This document shows positions 1 through 12,351 of a stretch of DNA of 64,000 nt, in pieces. The stretch is from Emydura subglobosa. Taxonomy: Eukaryota > Chordata > Testudines > Chelidae. The stretch covers positions 2,479,550 through 2,543,549 of the forward strand of contig ML680038.1 in the NCBI GenBank assembly GCA_007922225.1, written 5' to 3'. The notes beneath the pieces were generated by a model. That model had not been told where the DNA came from and searched no databases. It saw nothing but the letters and a program-made list of their open reading frames with translations. The first letter of the stretch is position 1. Each line of letters opens with the position of its first letter. A program made the position numbers and the translations under genes.

Positions 1-272
1 AGTCAGGATTATCAGTTGACTGGAATACAGCAGAGGAAGTCTTTGGTTAGCACAGAGAAATTAAGGTTAAAGCATAGTCCTTCTGAGTAGCCAGAGTTCA
101 TCCAAGCTGTAGTGAACTCCCATTGTTCAAGCTCTGTCTCTCCATCTGTCTGATCTCCTTTCTCAGACTCCCAGGGGTGTCCTCAGAAGCCCTCCGCAGC
201 CAATCCTTAACTATCTCACACACACACACACACTCACTGCTCTGTTCCTGAGCTGGAAAGATGTTGCTCTGC
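1..272. other. Unassigned intergenic DNA with a short CA run
   Basis: No exon or clear repeat was recognised. A short (CA)n run lies at about 216-232. The CR1 tail begins immediately after this stretch. Confidence 0.4.
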
Positions 273-2560
273 TTAGAATTATAGGGTGAGAAGGGACCAC
301 AAAGGCCATCTAGTCTAACCCCTGGCAAGATGCAGGATTTGTTGTGTCTAAACCATCCAGGCCAGATGCTACCCAGCCTGCTTTGGAAAACCCCCAGTGA
401 AGGAGCTTCCACGACCTCCCGAGGTGTCTGTTCCGTTGCCCTACTGTTCTTACAGTTTTTTCCTGAGATTTAATCTAAATCTACTATGCTGTATTTTGAA
501 CCCATTGCCTCCTGTCCTGCCCTCTTGTTACCCGCACACTAGGGCACCCCATCCTTTCCCAATCCATAGGGCTCTGTGGGGAAGGCACCTAGCCTTACCC
601 AATCCACACTCTAGGGCTCAGGATCACTCATTCCCAGGCTGTAGGGCTCTGAGTGTAACCTGGTCAGTTGAAGTACCCCCACTTTCCCAATCCCTAGGGC
701 TCTGGGTGTAATTCTCTGCGCGTTTGCAGTATCTTTTACCAGTGAAGGAGCCTTACACAGTAATATGCTTATTCTCTATTAACAATTACCAACACAGAAC
801 ACACATGCTGAGCATCCAATGCTCACCATTCCCAGTAAGGCAGACAAACTTCTCCTGGTGGCCAATCCGGATTAGATCATCTGGGGACTCTAGCTTCTGC
901 ACAGTATGGTTGGCAAGGTGTTGAGGTCTGGCAGCTCTGATCTTCTTGGGCTGTGTCTTGGAGTTAGGTTCCAAAGAACTTTCTTTTGGACCTCAGTTTA
1001 TATAGTGAAACTTGAGTCCTGCTTAGCTGTACCTTAACCAATCATTTTGAACTGAAGTACTGGAAAACACCAATCCTAGCCCATTAGGAAACAGTTCTTT
1101 AACCAATCGTATCCCACCACCTTAATTGATTTAAATAGTACAGACTTAGTTATGTAACAGAGAAACAATCAAAGAAGCAGACAGAAATCTTTCAGCTAAA
1201 CAATTGAGAAGTGGGTACCATAAAGGCAAAACAATAAGATGTGTAGATTTTACAACCACAACTGTTGGTAAGTGATTCCTTTCCAGACAAAATGCTATCA
1301 AACAAAGGTTCTTTAAGCATCTTAAGATCTATTTCTTTATGTAGTGGTGGGAGGTACTATTAAGACAGTATCACCTTCTTAACAGCCCGATATGACTTTG
1401 TTTTGAAGTAATTTCAGGAATGAGAAGATGTGACCACCTGCTACTTAGCTTATGGCTGCTGTCTCTCCTAACATGGCTGCTACTGCTTAGCCCAGGAACA
1501 AGGCCTCTGACCTTACGCTCTGTGGCAAAAGAGAACAACTTTTTCTCTACCTTTTTTATGGCAGCCTTTCAAGTATTCTTTTCCAAATGAACCATATCCA
1601 GTTCCTCCAGCCTTTGCTCATCTGACCTGTGCTCCATCCATTTGATTGACTGTGTCACTCACCTCTGGATCCTTTCCAGGTTCTCTACATTCTTTCTATA
1701 CATCGGTGACCACAACTGGACACAGCACTTCAGCTGCAGCTTAACCAGCACCAAGTAGGGCGGTGCTATCACCTCCTGGGACTTGCAGACTATGCCTCTC
1801 CTAATGCAACAGCATCGCATTGCTGACTCTCTTTGAGGCTTCGATCCACCACAACCCCCAGATCCTTCTCAGCACTGCTGCTGCCAAGCCAGTTATCCCC
1901 CATTCCGCATTTGTGCGTTTGGTTTTTCTTCCCTAAGCATAGCACCTTACATTTATCTTTGTGGAATTTCATTTTGTTGTCGATAGACCCAGTTCTCTGA
2001 TTTATCAAGATCCCTTTGAATTTAAGCTCTGTCCCCCAAAGAGCTGGCAACCCACAACCCCAGCTTTGTGTCTTCTGCAAATGTGATCAGTCTCTGTTCC
2101 TACAACCAGGTCATTAATAAAGATGCTAAATGACACCAGAGCCAGAACAGATCCCTGTGGAACCCCACTTGGAACCCCTCCAATCTGATATCATTCCACT
2201 CATAGTCATTCTTTGTTTGTGGTTGTTTAACCAATTGTGTATCCACTTAATGGTAGTTCCATCAAGTTCACATTTCTCCAGTTTACTTATCACAATATCA
2301 TGTGGGACTATATAAAAAGCCTTGCTGAAATCCAGGTATATTATGTCACCGCATTTCCCCATCCACCAAATCAGTTACCCTGGCAAAGAAGGAAATCCAG
2401 CTGGCGTGGCAGGATTTGTTCTTAGTAAATCCATGCTGGCTGCTAGTGACCTAATTGGTCTTCCATGGAACCATGCCCACTATTTCTGAGTTGGTTGAAA
2501 TCTGACCTGTCTGAAGTCCAGTGTCCTTGTTTTGCTGTTCATCTGTCCTCCTCTCCTTAG
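273..2560 (-). mobile_element. CR1 LINE, 3' half, split by a solo LTR
   Basis: Read on the minus strand, this is a 5'-truncated CR1 whose 3' end lies near 273. Its 3' UTR, with the usual reverse complement of a 'catctagtc' phrase, occupies 273-525. The reverse transcriptase part, with a degraded YLDFSKAF block, lies at about 2300. The element is interrupted at 526-1517 by an LTR. Removing the LTR and one CTCT duplication joins the CR1 text smoothly. Many stops and frameshifts show it is old and inactive. Confidence 0.85.
526..1517 (-). mobile_element. Solo LTR, family A, copy 1
   Basis: The 992-bp element is bounded on the plus strand by TGTTACCC and CCTTACG (CA degraded to CG) and is flanked by a perfect 4-bp target duplication, CTCT, at 522-525 and 1518-1521. 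On the minus strand there is a TATATAAA box at 997-1004. The AATAAA signal seen in copy 2 (49814-50889) is missing here because of a 4-bp deletion near 780. There is no internal retroviral region, so it is a solo LTR left by recombination. A 4-bp duplication is typical of gamma-type (class I) endogenous retroviruses; the class assignment is inferred. Confidence 0.85.
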
Positions 2561-2577
2561 AATCTTGAATTCTACCA

Positions 2578-4970
2578 GATCATAGAATCACAGAGTTGGA
2601 AGGGACCTCAAGAGGTCATCTAGTCCAACCCCTGCTCAAAGCAGGACTAACCTCAGCTATATCATCCCAGCCAGGGTTTGGTGAAGCCGCAGCTTAAAAA
2701 CATCTAAAGATGGAGATTCCACCACCTCCCTAGGTAACCTATTCCAGTGCTTCACCACCCTCCTAGTGAAAAACTTTTTCCTAATGTCCAACCTAGACCT
2801 CCCCCACTGCAATTTGAGACTGTTGCTCCTTGTTCTGTCATCTGCCACCACTGAGAACAGCTTAGCTCCATCCTCCCTGGAACCCCTTTTTCAGGTAGTT
2901 AAATGCTGCTATCAAATCCCCCCTCATTCTTCTCTTCTGCAGACTAAACAAGCCTAGTTCCCTCAGCTTCTCCTCATACGTCTTATGCTCCAGTCCCCTC
3001 ATCATTTTTGCTGCCCTCCACTGGACTCTCTCCAACTTCTCCACATCCTTTTTGTAGTGGGAGACCCAAACCTGGACACAATACTCCAAATGCGGCCTCA
3101 CCAATGCCGAATAGAGGTGAATAATCACTTCCCGCAATCTGCTGGCAATGCTCCTACTAATGCAGCCCAATATGCTATTAGCCTTCTTGACAACCAGGGC
3201 ACACTGCTGACTCATATCCAGCTTCTTATCCACTGTAACCCCCAGGTCCTTTTCTGCAGAACTGCTGCCTAGCTTGTTGGTCCCCTGTCTATAGCTGTGC
3301 ATGGGATTCTTCCATGCTAAGTGCAGGACTCTGCGCTTGTCCTTGTTGAACCTCATCAGATTTCTTTTGGCCCAATCCTCCAGTTTGTTTAGGTCCTTCT
3401 GTATCCTATCCCTACCTTCCAGGGTATCTACCGTTCCCCCTAGCTTAGTGTCATCTGCAAACTTGGTGAGGGTGCAATCTACCCCATCCTCTAGATCATT
3501 AATGAAGATGTTGAACAAAACCGGCCCCAGCACCGATCCCTGGAGCACTCCACTTGTGACCAGCTGCCAGCTAGACATGGAGCCATTGATCACTACTCGT
3601 TGAGCCCTATGCTGTAGCCAGTTCTCTATCCATTTTATAGTCCATTCATCCAACCCATATTTCTTTAACTTACTGATAAGAATACTGTGAGAGACAGTAT
3701 CAAAAGCTTTGCTAAAGTCAAGGTATATCACGTCCACCGCTTTCCCCATATCCACAGAGCCGGTCACCTCTTCATAGAAAGCAATCAGGTTGGTCAGGCA
3801 TGACTTTCCCTTGGTGAATCCATGCTGACTGTTCCTGATCGCCTTCCTCTCTGCCAAGTGCCCCAAAATGGATTCCTTAAGGACCTGCTCCATGACTTTT
3901 CCAGGGATTGAAGTGAGGCTGACCGGTCTGTAGTTCCCTGGATCCTCTTTCCTCCCTTTTTTGAAGATGGGCACTAGATTTGCTTTTTTCTAGTCATCAG
4001 GAACTTCCCCCCCCAGTTGCCACGAGCTTTCAAAGATAATAGCCAATGGTTCTGAAATCACATCAGCCAACTCCCTCAGCACCCTCAGGTGCATTGCATC
4101 TGGCCCTATGGACTTGTGTATGTCCAATCTTTCTAAATAATCTTGGACCTGTTCCTTCAGCACTGTGAGATGTTCACCTCCTTCACATTCTGTGCCGCCC
4201 AGTGCAGTAGTCTGTGAGCTGACCTTGTCTGTGAAGACAGAGGCAAAAAAGGCATTGAGTACCTCAGCTTTCTCCACATCCTCTGTCACTCGGTTGCCTC
4301 CCCCATTCCGAAAGGGGCCCACACTTTCCCTAATCTTCCTCTTGTTGGTAACATACCTGTAGAAACCCTTCCCCGTCACGTCTCTTGCTAGCTGCAATTA
4401 TGCTTTGGCCTTCCTGATTTCATTCGAGCAGCATTTTCATAATCCTGCCTAGTCATCTGACCAAGCTTCCACTTCTTGTAAGCTTCTTTTTTGTGTTTAA
4501 GTTCACCAAAGACTTCTTTGTTAAGCCAAGGTGGACGCCTACCATATTTGCTATTCTTTCTGCACATCGGGATGGTTTGTTCCTGTGCCCTCAATAAGGT
4601 TTCTTTAAAATACAGCCAGCTCTCTTGGATTCCTTTCCCCCTCATAGTAGCCTCCCAGGGGATCCTGCCCATCAGATCCCTGAGGGTTACAGACCACCAG
4701 GGTTATCATGCTCACTTCCTCCCAAGTTCCTGACCACCTTCACATCCACAACTTATTCATCCCTGTTGGTCAACACCAGATCCCAAATGGATGACCCACT
4801 TGTTTTCTCAACTTTTCTGAATCAGAAAGTTTTCCCGTACACATGCTAAGAACTTGCAGGACATATGCTTTGCTATAATAGTCTTCCAACAGAGAGCAGG
4901 GAAGTTAAAAGTCCCCATTAATACCAGCTCTGCTTCCTACAGGGAGCTGGGGCAATCCATGGTCGTGGAT
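2578..4970 (-). mobile_element. CR1 LINE with the best-preserved reverse transcriptase
   Basis: The minus-strand element runs from the end of the endonuclease/linker region (about 4700) through the reverse transcriptase to the CR1 3' tail at 2578. A 370-codon open stretch at 3974-2862 carries the RT blocks [37 protein letters not shown] and the catalytic [10 protein letters not shown]. One block reads GVLQGS where GVPQGS is usual. The upstream part (4397-3990, 4672-4388) is open in other frames, so at least two frameshifts separate it. The 5' boundary near 4970 is approximate. It is a 5'-truncated, inactive copy. Confidence 0.9.
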
Positions 4971-6044
4971 TGCCAGGTTTCAATGTCCTGATGACTGGAC
5001 TTGCCATTGTCTTAATGGATTCTTCACTGATATGGGAATTAAGGGCCACTTAGTCCCAGACAGCTAGGTCCCACTCACACCTGTGTCTTAGCCTGCCCTG
5101 AGAGCAAACAGACCTTCCCCCTTAGGGGGTAATGCAGCATATGGGGAAACTGAGGTACACACAGGATTCATAAAAATATTACAGAAAATTCCCTCTTAAT
5201 CACATCCTCAACACAACTATAAAAAAAGCACATGGAGAGCCAAAATTCAGTCATTTGAGGACTTTGAATGAGGATTGCATAGGGTCAATCTCCCCACAAT
5301 CAAGTCCAAAAAGAACAAGATAAATTAAATTAATTCTTAAGTACCAACTTTATAAAATTTTATAATGATAAAGAAACATACCAGCATAATTTCTACTACA
5401 TACCAAGCCTACTTGCATTATATTCAGTTACACATAAATATTAATAAACGAAACAAATTAGATCTAAACAAGTCAGTCCCCATGGAAACAGTGAGAAGGA
5501 GCTAAGAATTCCAAAAGCTTAGGTTGAGTTCACCTGTGTCTAGAATTTTTGCTTATCAACTTTATACAATCTACTGAGTTAAAAGCACTGCAATAATATT
5601 TTCCTGCCTCTTGCTTGCACACATTTTCAGTTGGAACCCATGCAGACTCTTTCTCCTCTGCTGAATGTCTGGAATTACTTAATTAGCTAGTCAGTTACTT
5701 AATATTGATTGGTTAGTTAATTAATTATCTAAATTAATAACCCTGCTGCAAAATACTTCAGAGTTAAGGGAAAATAGTCATCTCCTTTCTGCTCCTATGG
5801 CTGAGCGTCTCCCAGCCCACAAAGGTCACACGTCCAGTTCTGGGCATCCTGGCTACTTGCCCTCAGTGAAGTCTTAATCCAGCTACAGGGAGCTACTGAG
5901 GATGCCCTGAACTACCACTTCCAGACACTTCTGGGCATGGAATGCTAATTGTGCATCTGCTTAGCAACAGCAACCCAGGCACAACTCATTCCTCCCCCAA
6001 CTTCTCTGTAGATGCCTTAGGCATGTCTCTAGATGTCTGAGGCA
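4971..6044. other. AT-rich repeat-like DNA without genes
   Basis: No exon was seen. The text has the character of a retroviral-type LTR or its remnant, but no TG...CA ends with a matching duplication could be set, so it is left unassigned. Confidence 0.35.
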
Positions 6045-6345
6045 TGTCGGATACATAAACATGCCCGGGTTTTTAACCTTTCCTCACAGGTCAGGTTTTC
6101 AAAACCTTATATATATTTCCCCTCTCCTGTGGACTCTCTTCAGTTTGTCCACAACTTTCCTAAAGTGTCATCCAGAACTGGACACAATGCTCCAGCCGAG
6201 GCCTCAGCAGTGCCCAACACAGCAGGACAACTGCTTCCTGTGTCTCACATCTGCCACACTCCTGTTCGTACACCCCAGAATTATTAGCCTTTTTTTGCAG
6301 CTGCATCACACTACTGACTCCTATTCAATTTGTGGTCTACTATAA
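6045..6345 (-). mobile_element. CR1 LINE fragment
   Basis: The reverse complement matches the CR1 segment between the reverse transcriptase and the 3' tail, with the recognisable 'actggacacaat' phrase. It is short and degraded. Confidence 0.7.
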
Positions 6346-6349
6346 GAAT

Positions 6350-7850
6350 AAAAATAATGAATACTAAGAATATCGCAGTAGGGATATACTACTGACCACC
6401 TGACCAGGATGGTGATAGTGACTGTGAAATGCTCAGCGAGATTAAAGAGGCTATAAAAACAAAAAACTCAAAAATAATGGGGTCTTCATCTATCCCCATA
6501 TTGACTGGGCACATGTCACCTCAGGGTGGGATGCAGAGATAAAGTTTCTTGACACCTTAAATGACTGTTTCTTAGAGCAGCTAGTCCTGGAACCCACAAG
6601 AGGAGAGGCAATTCTTGATTTAGTCCTAAATGGAGCATAGGATCTAGTCCAAGAAGTGAATGTAGCTGAACAGTTTGGTAATAGTGACCATAACACAGTA
6701 AAATTTAACATCCCTTGCAGGGGGGACCAAAGCAGCACACCACAGTAGCATTTAATTTCAAAAAGGGGAACTACACAAAAATGAGGGAGTTAGTTAAACA
6801 GAAAATAAAAGGTACAGTGCCAAAAGTGAAATCCCTGCAAGCTGCATGGAAATTTTTTAAAGATACCATAACAGCAGCTCAATTTAAATGTATACCCCAA
6901 ATTAAAAAACCTTGAGGACCAAAAAAGTGCTACTGTGACTAAACAACAAAGTAAAAGAAGCCGAGGCAAAAAGGCAACCATTAAAAGTGAAAAGAGGAAA
7001 ATAGAAAGGAGCATAAACTCTGGCAAGTGAAGTGTGAAAACATAATTAGAGAGGCCAAAAAAGAATGTGAAGAACAGCTAGCCAAAGACTCGGAAAGTAA
7101 CAGCAAAAAATTATGTAAGTACATCAGAAGCAGGAAGCTGCTAAACAACCAGTGGGGCCACTGGACAAATGAGATGCTAAAGCAGCACTCAAGGAAGATA
7201 AAGCCATTGTGGAGAAACTAACTGAATTCTGTGCATCAGTTTTCATGGCTGAGGATGTGAGGGAGAGTCCTAAACCTGAGCCATTCTTTTTCGGTGACAA
7301 ATCTGAGGAACTGTCCCAGAGTAAGGTGTCACTAGAGGAGGTTTTGGAACAAATGTATAATTAAACAGGAATACGTCGCCAGGACCAGACAGCAGCAAAC
7401 TCCGGGCTGGCCGTGTCGGCTGACGAGGGCTCACAGAGGTTGGGTCCAGGGGCTGTTGAACTGCAGTGGTGACATTGGGGCTCAGGCTGCACTGCAGCCT
7501 AACAGCCCGAAGCCCCAGGAGCCTGAGTCAGCTGGCACGGGCCAGCTGTGGGCTTTTAACTGCAGTGCAGGTGTAGCTGTGCCCTAAGTGACAGTGACCA
7601 TAACAGACTGGGTGTTCCACATCCCTGGGGCGCTAGAGTGTCGAAGAGTGACACTGAACTGCAGAAAAGGAGCTTGACATCAAATGAGGAGGTTAGCTTG
7701 AAAGGCCCCAAAAGTAAAGGAAGTGAAATTCTTAGACATGGCTGGGCTGCGACTCAGAAAAACAAGGAGCGTCTCAGAAGATATGCGTACCACTGAGCAA
7801 AAAGGGAATCAGGAAGACCAGGAATGAACCATTATTGTTCACATGGTTAC
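6350..7850 (+). mobile_element. CR1 LINE endonuclease-region fragment
   Basis: The plus strand encodes degraded CR1 endonuclease and linker sequence, including a block like PTRGEAILDLVLNGA and a GNSDHNTVKF box, the C-terminal SDH motif of the APE-type nuclease. It is broken by stops. A GC-richer piece at about 7380-7590 ('ttttaactgcagtgcag') looks like an inserted MITE fragment; CR1-like text resumes at about 7590 and fades by 7850. Confidence 0.75.
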
Positions 7851-8053
7851 TTTGAGCCAAACAGAAATCCTTCAGCATTTAGAAAGCTGACCCAGGCAAA
7901 GTCAAACAGGAGCATCAATTCTGCTTCCCGTGGCCTCTGCACATCTCCCCTCCTGTTGTTTGAGAGAGGTTCCACTGAGCCAGACGGCACTTTCAGCGGC
8001 AGTGCCCGTTGTAGGGTTCCACCTCCTGCCCCTCCCCTCGCTGCTCTGAGAGC
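7851..8053. other. Unassigned spacer
   Basis: There is no recognisable gene or repeat between the CR1 remnant and the MITE at 8054. Confidence 0.3.
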
Positions 8054-8290
8054 GTCTACACTGCAGTTGGAGGTGTGACTGCAGATTGGGTAGGTAAAGC
8101 TAGCGTGGCTGTGATCTAGCTAGCATAACTAAAAATAGCTGTGAAGACGCAGCAGTACAGATGGGTTCTCAACAGCTGTACAGTCCATGCTCCTGGGTCT
8201 TCACTGCTATTTTAGTTGGGCTAGATGGGTTAGAGCTGCTGTGGGAATATTCACCAGGCTGTAGTCACACCTTTTGAGTGGAGTGTAGAC
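8054..8290. mobile_element. MITE with GTCTACAC inverted ends, copy 1
   Basis: The left end reads GTCTACACTGCAGTTGGAG and the right end is its inverted counterpart ending GTGTAGAC. There is no coding capacity. It shares its ends and an internal 'taaaaatagctgtg' block with the element at 11609-11906, so both are copies of one non-autonomous DNA transposon. A convincing target duplication was not found. Confidence 0.65.
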
Positions 8291-8462
8291 ATAACCTGAA
8301 TGGCTGCAGAGCATGGCTTTGAAAAGGGGTGTGGCACCCTGACTACCTCAGCTCCTCCTGACTGTGACAGCAGATGGATCAAGAACCTCTCCAGATCCTC
8401 CAACCCAGATTTATTGGAACAAGCCATTAACCAGGATGGGAGGCAATTAGCTATTTTAGTTA

Positions 8463-9225
8463 TAAGAACCTAAGACTGGCCATGATGGGTCAGACCAATG
8501 GTCCATCTAGCCCAGTATCCTGGCTTCTGACAGTGGCCAATGCCAGGTACTTCAAAGGGAATGAACAGAACAGGGCGATTGTCAACTGATCCATCCCCTG
8601 TTGTCCAGTCCCAGCTCCTGCCAGTCAAGGTTTAGGGACACCCAGAGCATGGGGTAGTGTCCACGACCCTGTTGGCTAATAGCCCGTAGTGGACCCAGCC
8701 TCCATGAACTTAGCTAACTTCTTTTTTAATCCTGTTTATACTTATCACCTTCACAACATCCCTTGGCAACAAGTTCCAAAGGCTGACTGTGTTGTGTGAA
8801 GAAGTATTGCCTTGTGTGTGGTTTTAAACTTGCTGCCGATTAATTTAATCAATGACCCCTGGTTCTGGTGTTATGTGAAGGGGTTAAATAACTCTGCCCA
8901 ATTCACTCTTTCCACACCAATCAAGATTTTATAGCACTCTGTCATATCCCCCCTTAGTCGTCTCTGTTCCAAGCTGAACAGTCTGGTCTTTTTAATTTTT
9001 CCTCATATGGAAGCTGCTCCAGATTCCTAATTTTTGTTGCACGTCTCTGTATCTTTTCCAGTTCTAGTATATCTTTTTTGAGGTGGGGTGGCCAGAAATG
9101 CCTGCAGTATTTGAGGTGTGGGTGTCCCATGGAATTATAAAGAGGCATTATGATTTTTACTGTCTTATCTATCCCTTTCCTAATGGTGCCTAGCATTCTG
9201 TACGGCTTTGACTGCTGCTGCACAT
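8463..9225 (-). mobile_element. CR1 LINE 3' part
   Basis: It is the minus-strand CR1 subfamily whose tail contains the 'ggtccatctagcccag' phrase. A second copy lies at 17845-19090. The reverse transcriptase C-terminus is recognisable at about 8954-9223, with YCRHFWPPHLKKD and RRATK blocks. It is degraded and 5'-truncated. Confidence 0.8.
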
Positions 9226-11608
9226 TGAGCAGAGCCCAGAGCAGCCCCAGCCCCCGGCAGCACCTGGCTGGTCCCTGGAACAGCCCCGGCCCCCCGTGGT
9301 GCCTGGCTGGAGCTCAGAGCAGTCCTGAACCCGGGCTGCCCAGAGGAGCTCTCTGAGCCCTGCCGCAGGCCACGAACGGTGAACGGCAGTGGGGGGGGGG
9401 GTGGGCGGGTGGAGTGGAGGAGGGAAGAGGCGGGGCCACCACAGCCAGGCATCGGGCAGTGGGTTGGTGGTGGCTGCCCCGGGGAGGCTTAGCATTCCCT
9501 GGCCTATTGTACCCACCACCCAGGCATGGCATCTGCTTTGCTTCCCCTTCCTTCTCTCCAGCAAGACCCATTTTGCAGGTCTGATGCTGCCACTCAAATC
9601 GCCGAGAAGCAAGCAGTATGCTCCTACATGAAGGGGAAGCACCTAGGGCCCTCTCCTGCTGCTCACAATGGGAGGAGAAAAGCCAGGTCCCTCACATGCA
9701 TTGGTTCTAAATCAGCAGTGCAGACATTAAGTTCCCACCAGCTACCCAGAGACTGCTACAATCCCAGGAGCATGCAGCCAACCAGGTGTGAGGTGCCCCC
9801 AAGCGGTGTAGGAGGGAATTGCTCCTATCGGGCCACCGTGCTCTTAAACTGGACCCCATTTGAGCTTAGGGCAGAATGAGGAGCCAGCCTGGGTAAAGCG
9901 TGATTGTTTCAGATGGTTGTTCTCCTGCCTGGCATGGCTACTGCAGATTGCTACCAGGAAGTTGCCTGGCCTGGCCTGGCCTATGCAGCACATCTCCGAG
10001 TCTGAGCCCCTGGATTCCAGAGAACCCAGCCCCCAACTGGCTACAGTTCAGTGCCTCATTTAGCTAATCTGAAAGGATGGATTCCTGGGAGGGTTGGTGG
10101 GGGTGGGGTTAGGTTAACAAGGGGGGGTGGAGCTTGGGGATTGGTGTGTGGGTGATTGGAGGTGGGTGAGGTTAATGAACTGCTCCATGCTCCTGGGACC
10201 CACCCAAACCCCATGTTCCAGCAGAGCTGGGGGATCTAGTAAGAGTCAGAAGGGGAAGGCTGTGGATCCCAGGCGGCTTCTGGAGCTCGTTATCCAACAT
10301 GGCTGCCCAATGTGATGCTGCTTTCCCTCCCTGCTGTCTCCTCTCCAGGGTGCAATGGCCCATCACCAGCCAGGCACTGCTCTTGGGGAGAGCAGGACAG
10401 AGGCCTGCAGCCCCCGGGTTCTCCAAGGATGTCAGCACCCTCAGAATGGATCAGTGGGGAGGAAGGCTCTTATGGTGTCTTTTTTCCTGTGGACTGAGAG
10501 ATGCCCTGGGTTGGGGCATATTCCCAGGTAAGGGTTCAGAGTCCCTCAAGACTAATGGTGACGGTCAGGAAGTTCTAATTAATGGATGCATTGTGTTTAT
10601 TGCTCTAGATTTCCATTGGTTCATACACAAAAGGCACCAGACTCGTACACCAGGCACCTTGGCGAGGCATTTAAATAATCCGATCAACCAGCATCTAGCC
10701 CATCAACAGGCCCCAGCAACGCCCCCCTCTCCCCACCATGCATCCCAAAAACCAGCCCAGCAAGCCCTTCACCCCCCCAAAGCCTGAGCCTGGCAACATT
10801 CCCTGAAGGGTTGTAGAGCCCGGCTATTTTGCCCTGTAACGTGGGGAGCAGATCACACAGCTGAGAGACCTGCCAGGGCGCACCCTGCCACCAGACCCTT
10901 CTCTTAGAACAAGCACGCGCTTGTCTGGATGGTGGCAGTGTGGCCAGGTGGGGAGAGAGGTGTCTCTCAGGTACGGAGCTCCCTGGCATTTAGGGCTTTA
11001 TAAGTCAGAACAAACACTACCAACTCTACCTGGAAATCACTGAGGGGCCAGTGCAGATCCCAGAGCTCCAGCACCACATGGAGTCCTGCAGGAAAGTGCA
11101 ACTCAGAAAACGAACGGCCACAGCCTGCACCAGCGGGCGGCAGTAAATGCCGGGGCTGCAGGTAGGGACCGCTGAACAGATCTGCAGCTCCTCTCAGAGC
11201 TCCCTCCAGGTTGTGAGTATCTCTGTGGAGGAGATGCCCAAGTACAGTACAGCCTCCCGCAGGGCTGAGCTCCTCTGGCCACTTGGCTCAGGAGAGAAAG
11301 CTGGCGATGGTGCAGGGGGAGGACACGTGATGCTGGGCCCATAATAGGGCTGTTGACCCTGGGAGGCCAGGCTAGAGCAAACAAGCTTGTTTTACAGTGC
11401 AAAGCTGTGCAGCACCAATGGGCCAGCGGGCTCCGCTTCCTCACATTACATCTCTCTGTGGTCGCCAGCGTGTCCTGGTGCTAAAGCAAGTAACAGAGTT
11501 GCTCCAGGTTTGAACTGAGAGTGGGCCTCCCCTGTCCAGCCAAGTCCAGCCCTTTTCTGTCCTCTCAGCCTAGGCCAGCCCTACCAGCCCCTCTCTGCTC
11601 AGCCTCGT
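9226..11608. other. Intergenic DNA without recognised genes
   Basis: The region is moderately GC-rich (9230-9500 strongly so) with no splice-bounded coding exon on either strand that I can tie to a protein family. The open frames are short and of low-complexity composition. A run of GGCCT units lies at about 9965. Residual old repeats are possible but were not identified. Confidence 0.35.
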
Positions 11609-11906
11609 GTCTACACGGAGCTGGAGGGGTAACTTTCTCTTCGGATGGACGTACCTGCACTAGCTCTGATCAAGCTAGTGTGCTAAAAATAGCTGTGTAG
11701 CTGTGGCTGCGCAGGTGGCAGGAAGGCATAGCCGCCCTGAGAACGCTCCCATCTGGAACTCTAGGTACATCCCTGGGGCAGCTCACCTGGCCCATTGCCC
11801 ATGCAGCTGTGGCTGCATTGCTCTTTTTAACGCTACCTTGATCAGAGCTAGGGCGCTTATGTCTTCCCATGCTGGAAATTACACCTCCAGCTGCAGTGTG
11901 GCAGAC
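11609..11906. mobile_element. MITE with GTCTACAC inverted ends, copy 2
   Basis: The left end GTCTACACGGAGCTGGAGG and the right end, reading inward on the minus strand GTCTGCCACACTGCAGCTGG, are inverted copies of each other. It shares the internal 'taaaaatagctgtg' block with 8054-8290. It is non-coding and non-autonomous. Confidence 0.7.
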
Positions 11907-12351
11907 ATGCCCTCAGCCCAGCCCAGCCCTGCCCTGGCTGACTCTACACTGCCTGGCCCTGCCCTCCCTGCTCTGTTCAGCCTGGGGCTCTCTGGCCTCT
12001 GATGTGTTAATTTAGATGGAACAAATGGTCCAAAGGTGTTAACAGAATCCAGTCCCTGTCCAAAATTAAACAGTGTTAAACAAAATGTGGGGGTTGGCAT
12101 CCAGAGGCCACAGTTAAAGAGCCTGTTAACGTGACAGAAAGGAAGGAAAGCAAGTTAAAGCAGCTGAAATGCGAGAAATTCACCAAAGCTTTCCTGTACG
12201 CTTTTCTTGTTCCCTTTCCTTTCGGAGCTCAGTGTCACAGATGGCAATAACTGCCCTTTTTAGAACAAGAGACATCAGTTGGGATAAGCTGGAGCTGTTG
12301 GTATTGCTGCTGCTGTTTTGAAGTCCTTTCCTCCCAGGTGGTAGTTAAGAT
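11907..12351. other. Unassigned spacer
   Basis: No gene or classified repeat was seen before the LTR that begins at 12352. Confidence 0.3.

Noticed and set aside
2862..3974. A 370-codon open frame as a host gene
   Set aside because: Its reverse transcriptase blocks and CR1 tail show it is a LINE fragment.
10980..11470. Possible coding or conserved repeat sequence
   Set aside because: The text looks like an old dispersed repeat, but I could not place it in a family or find ends.
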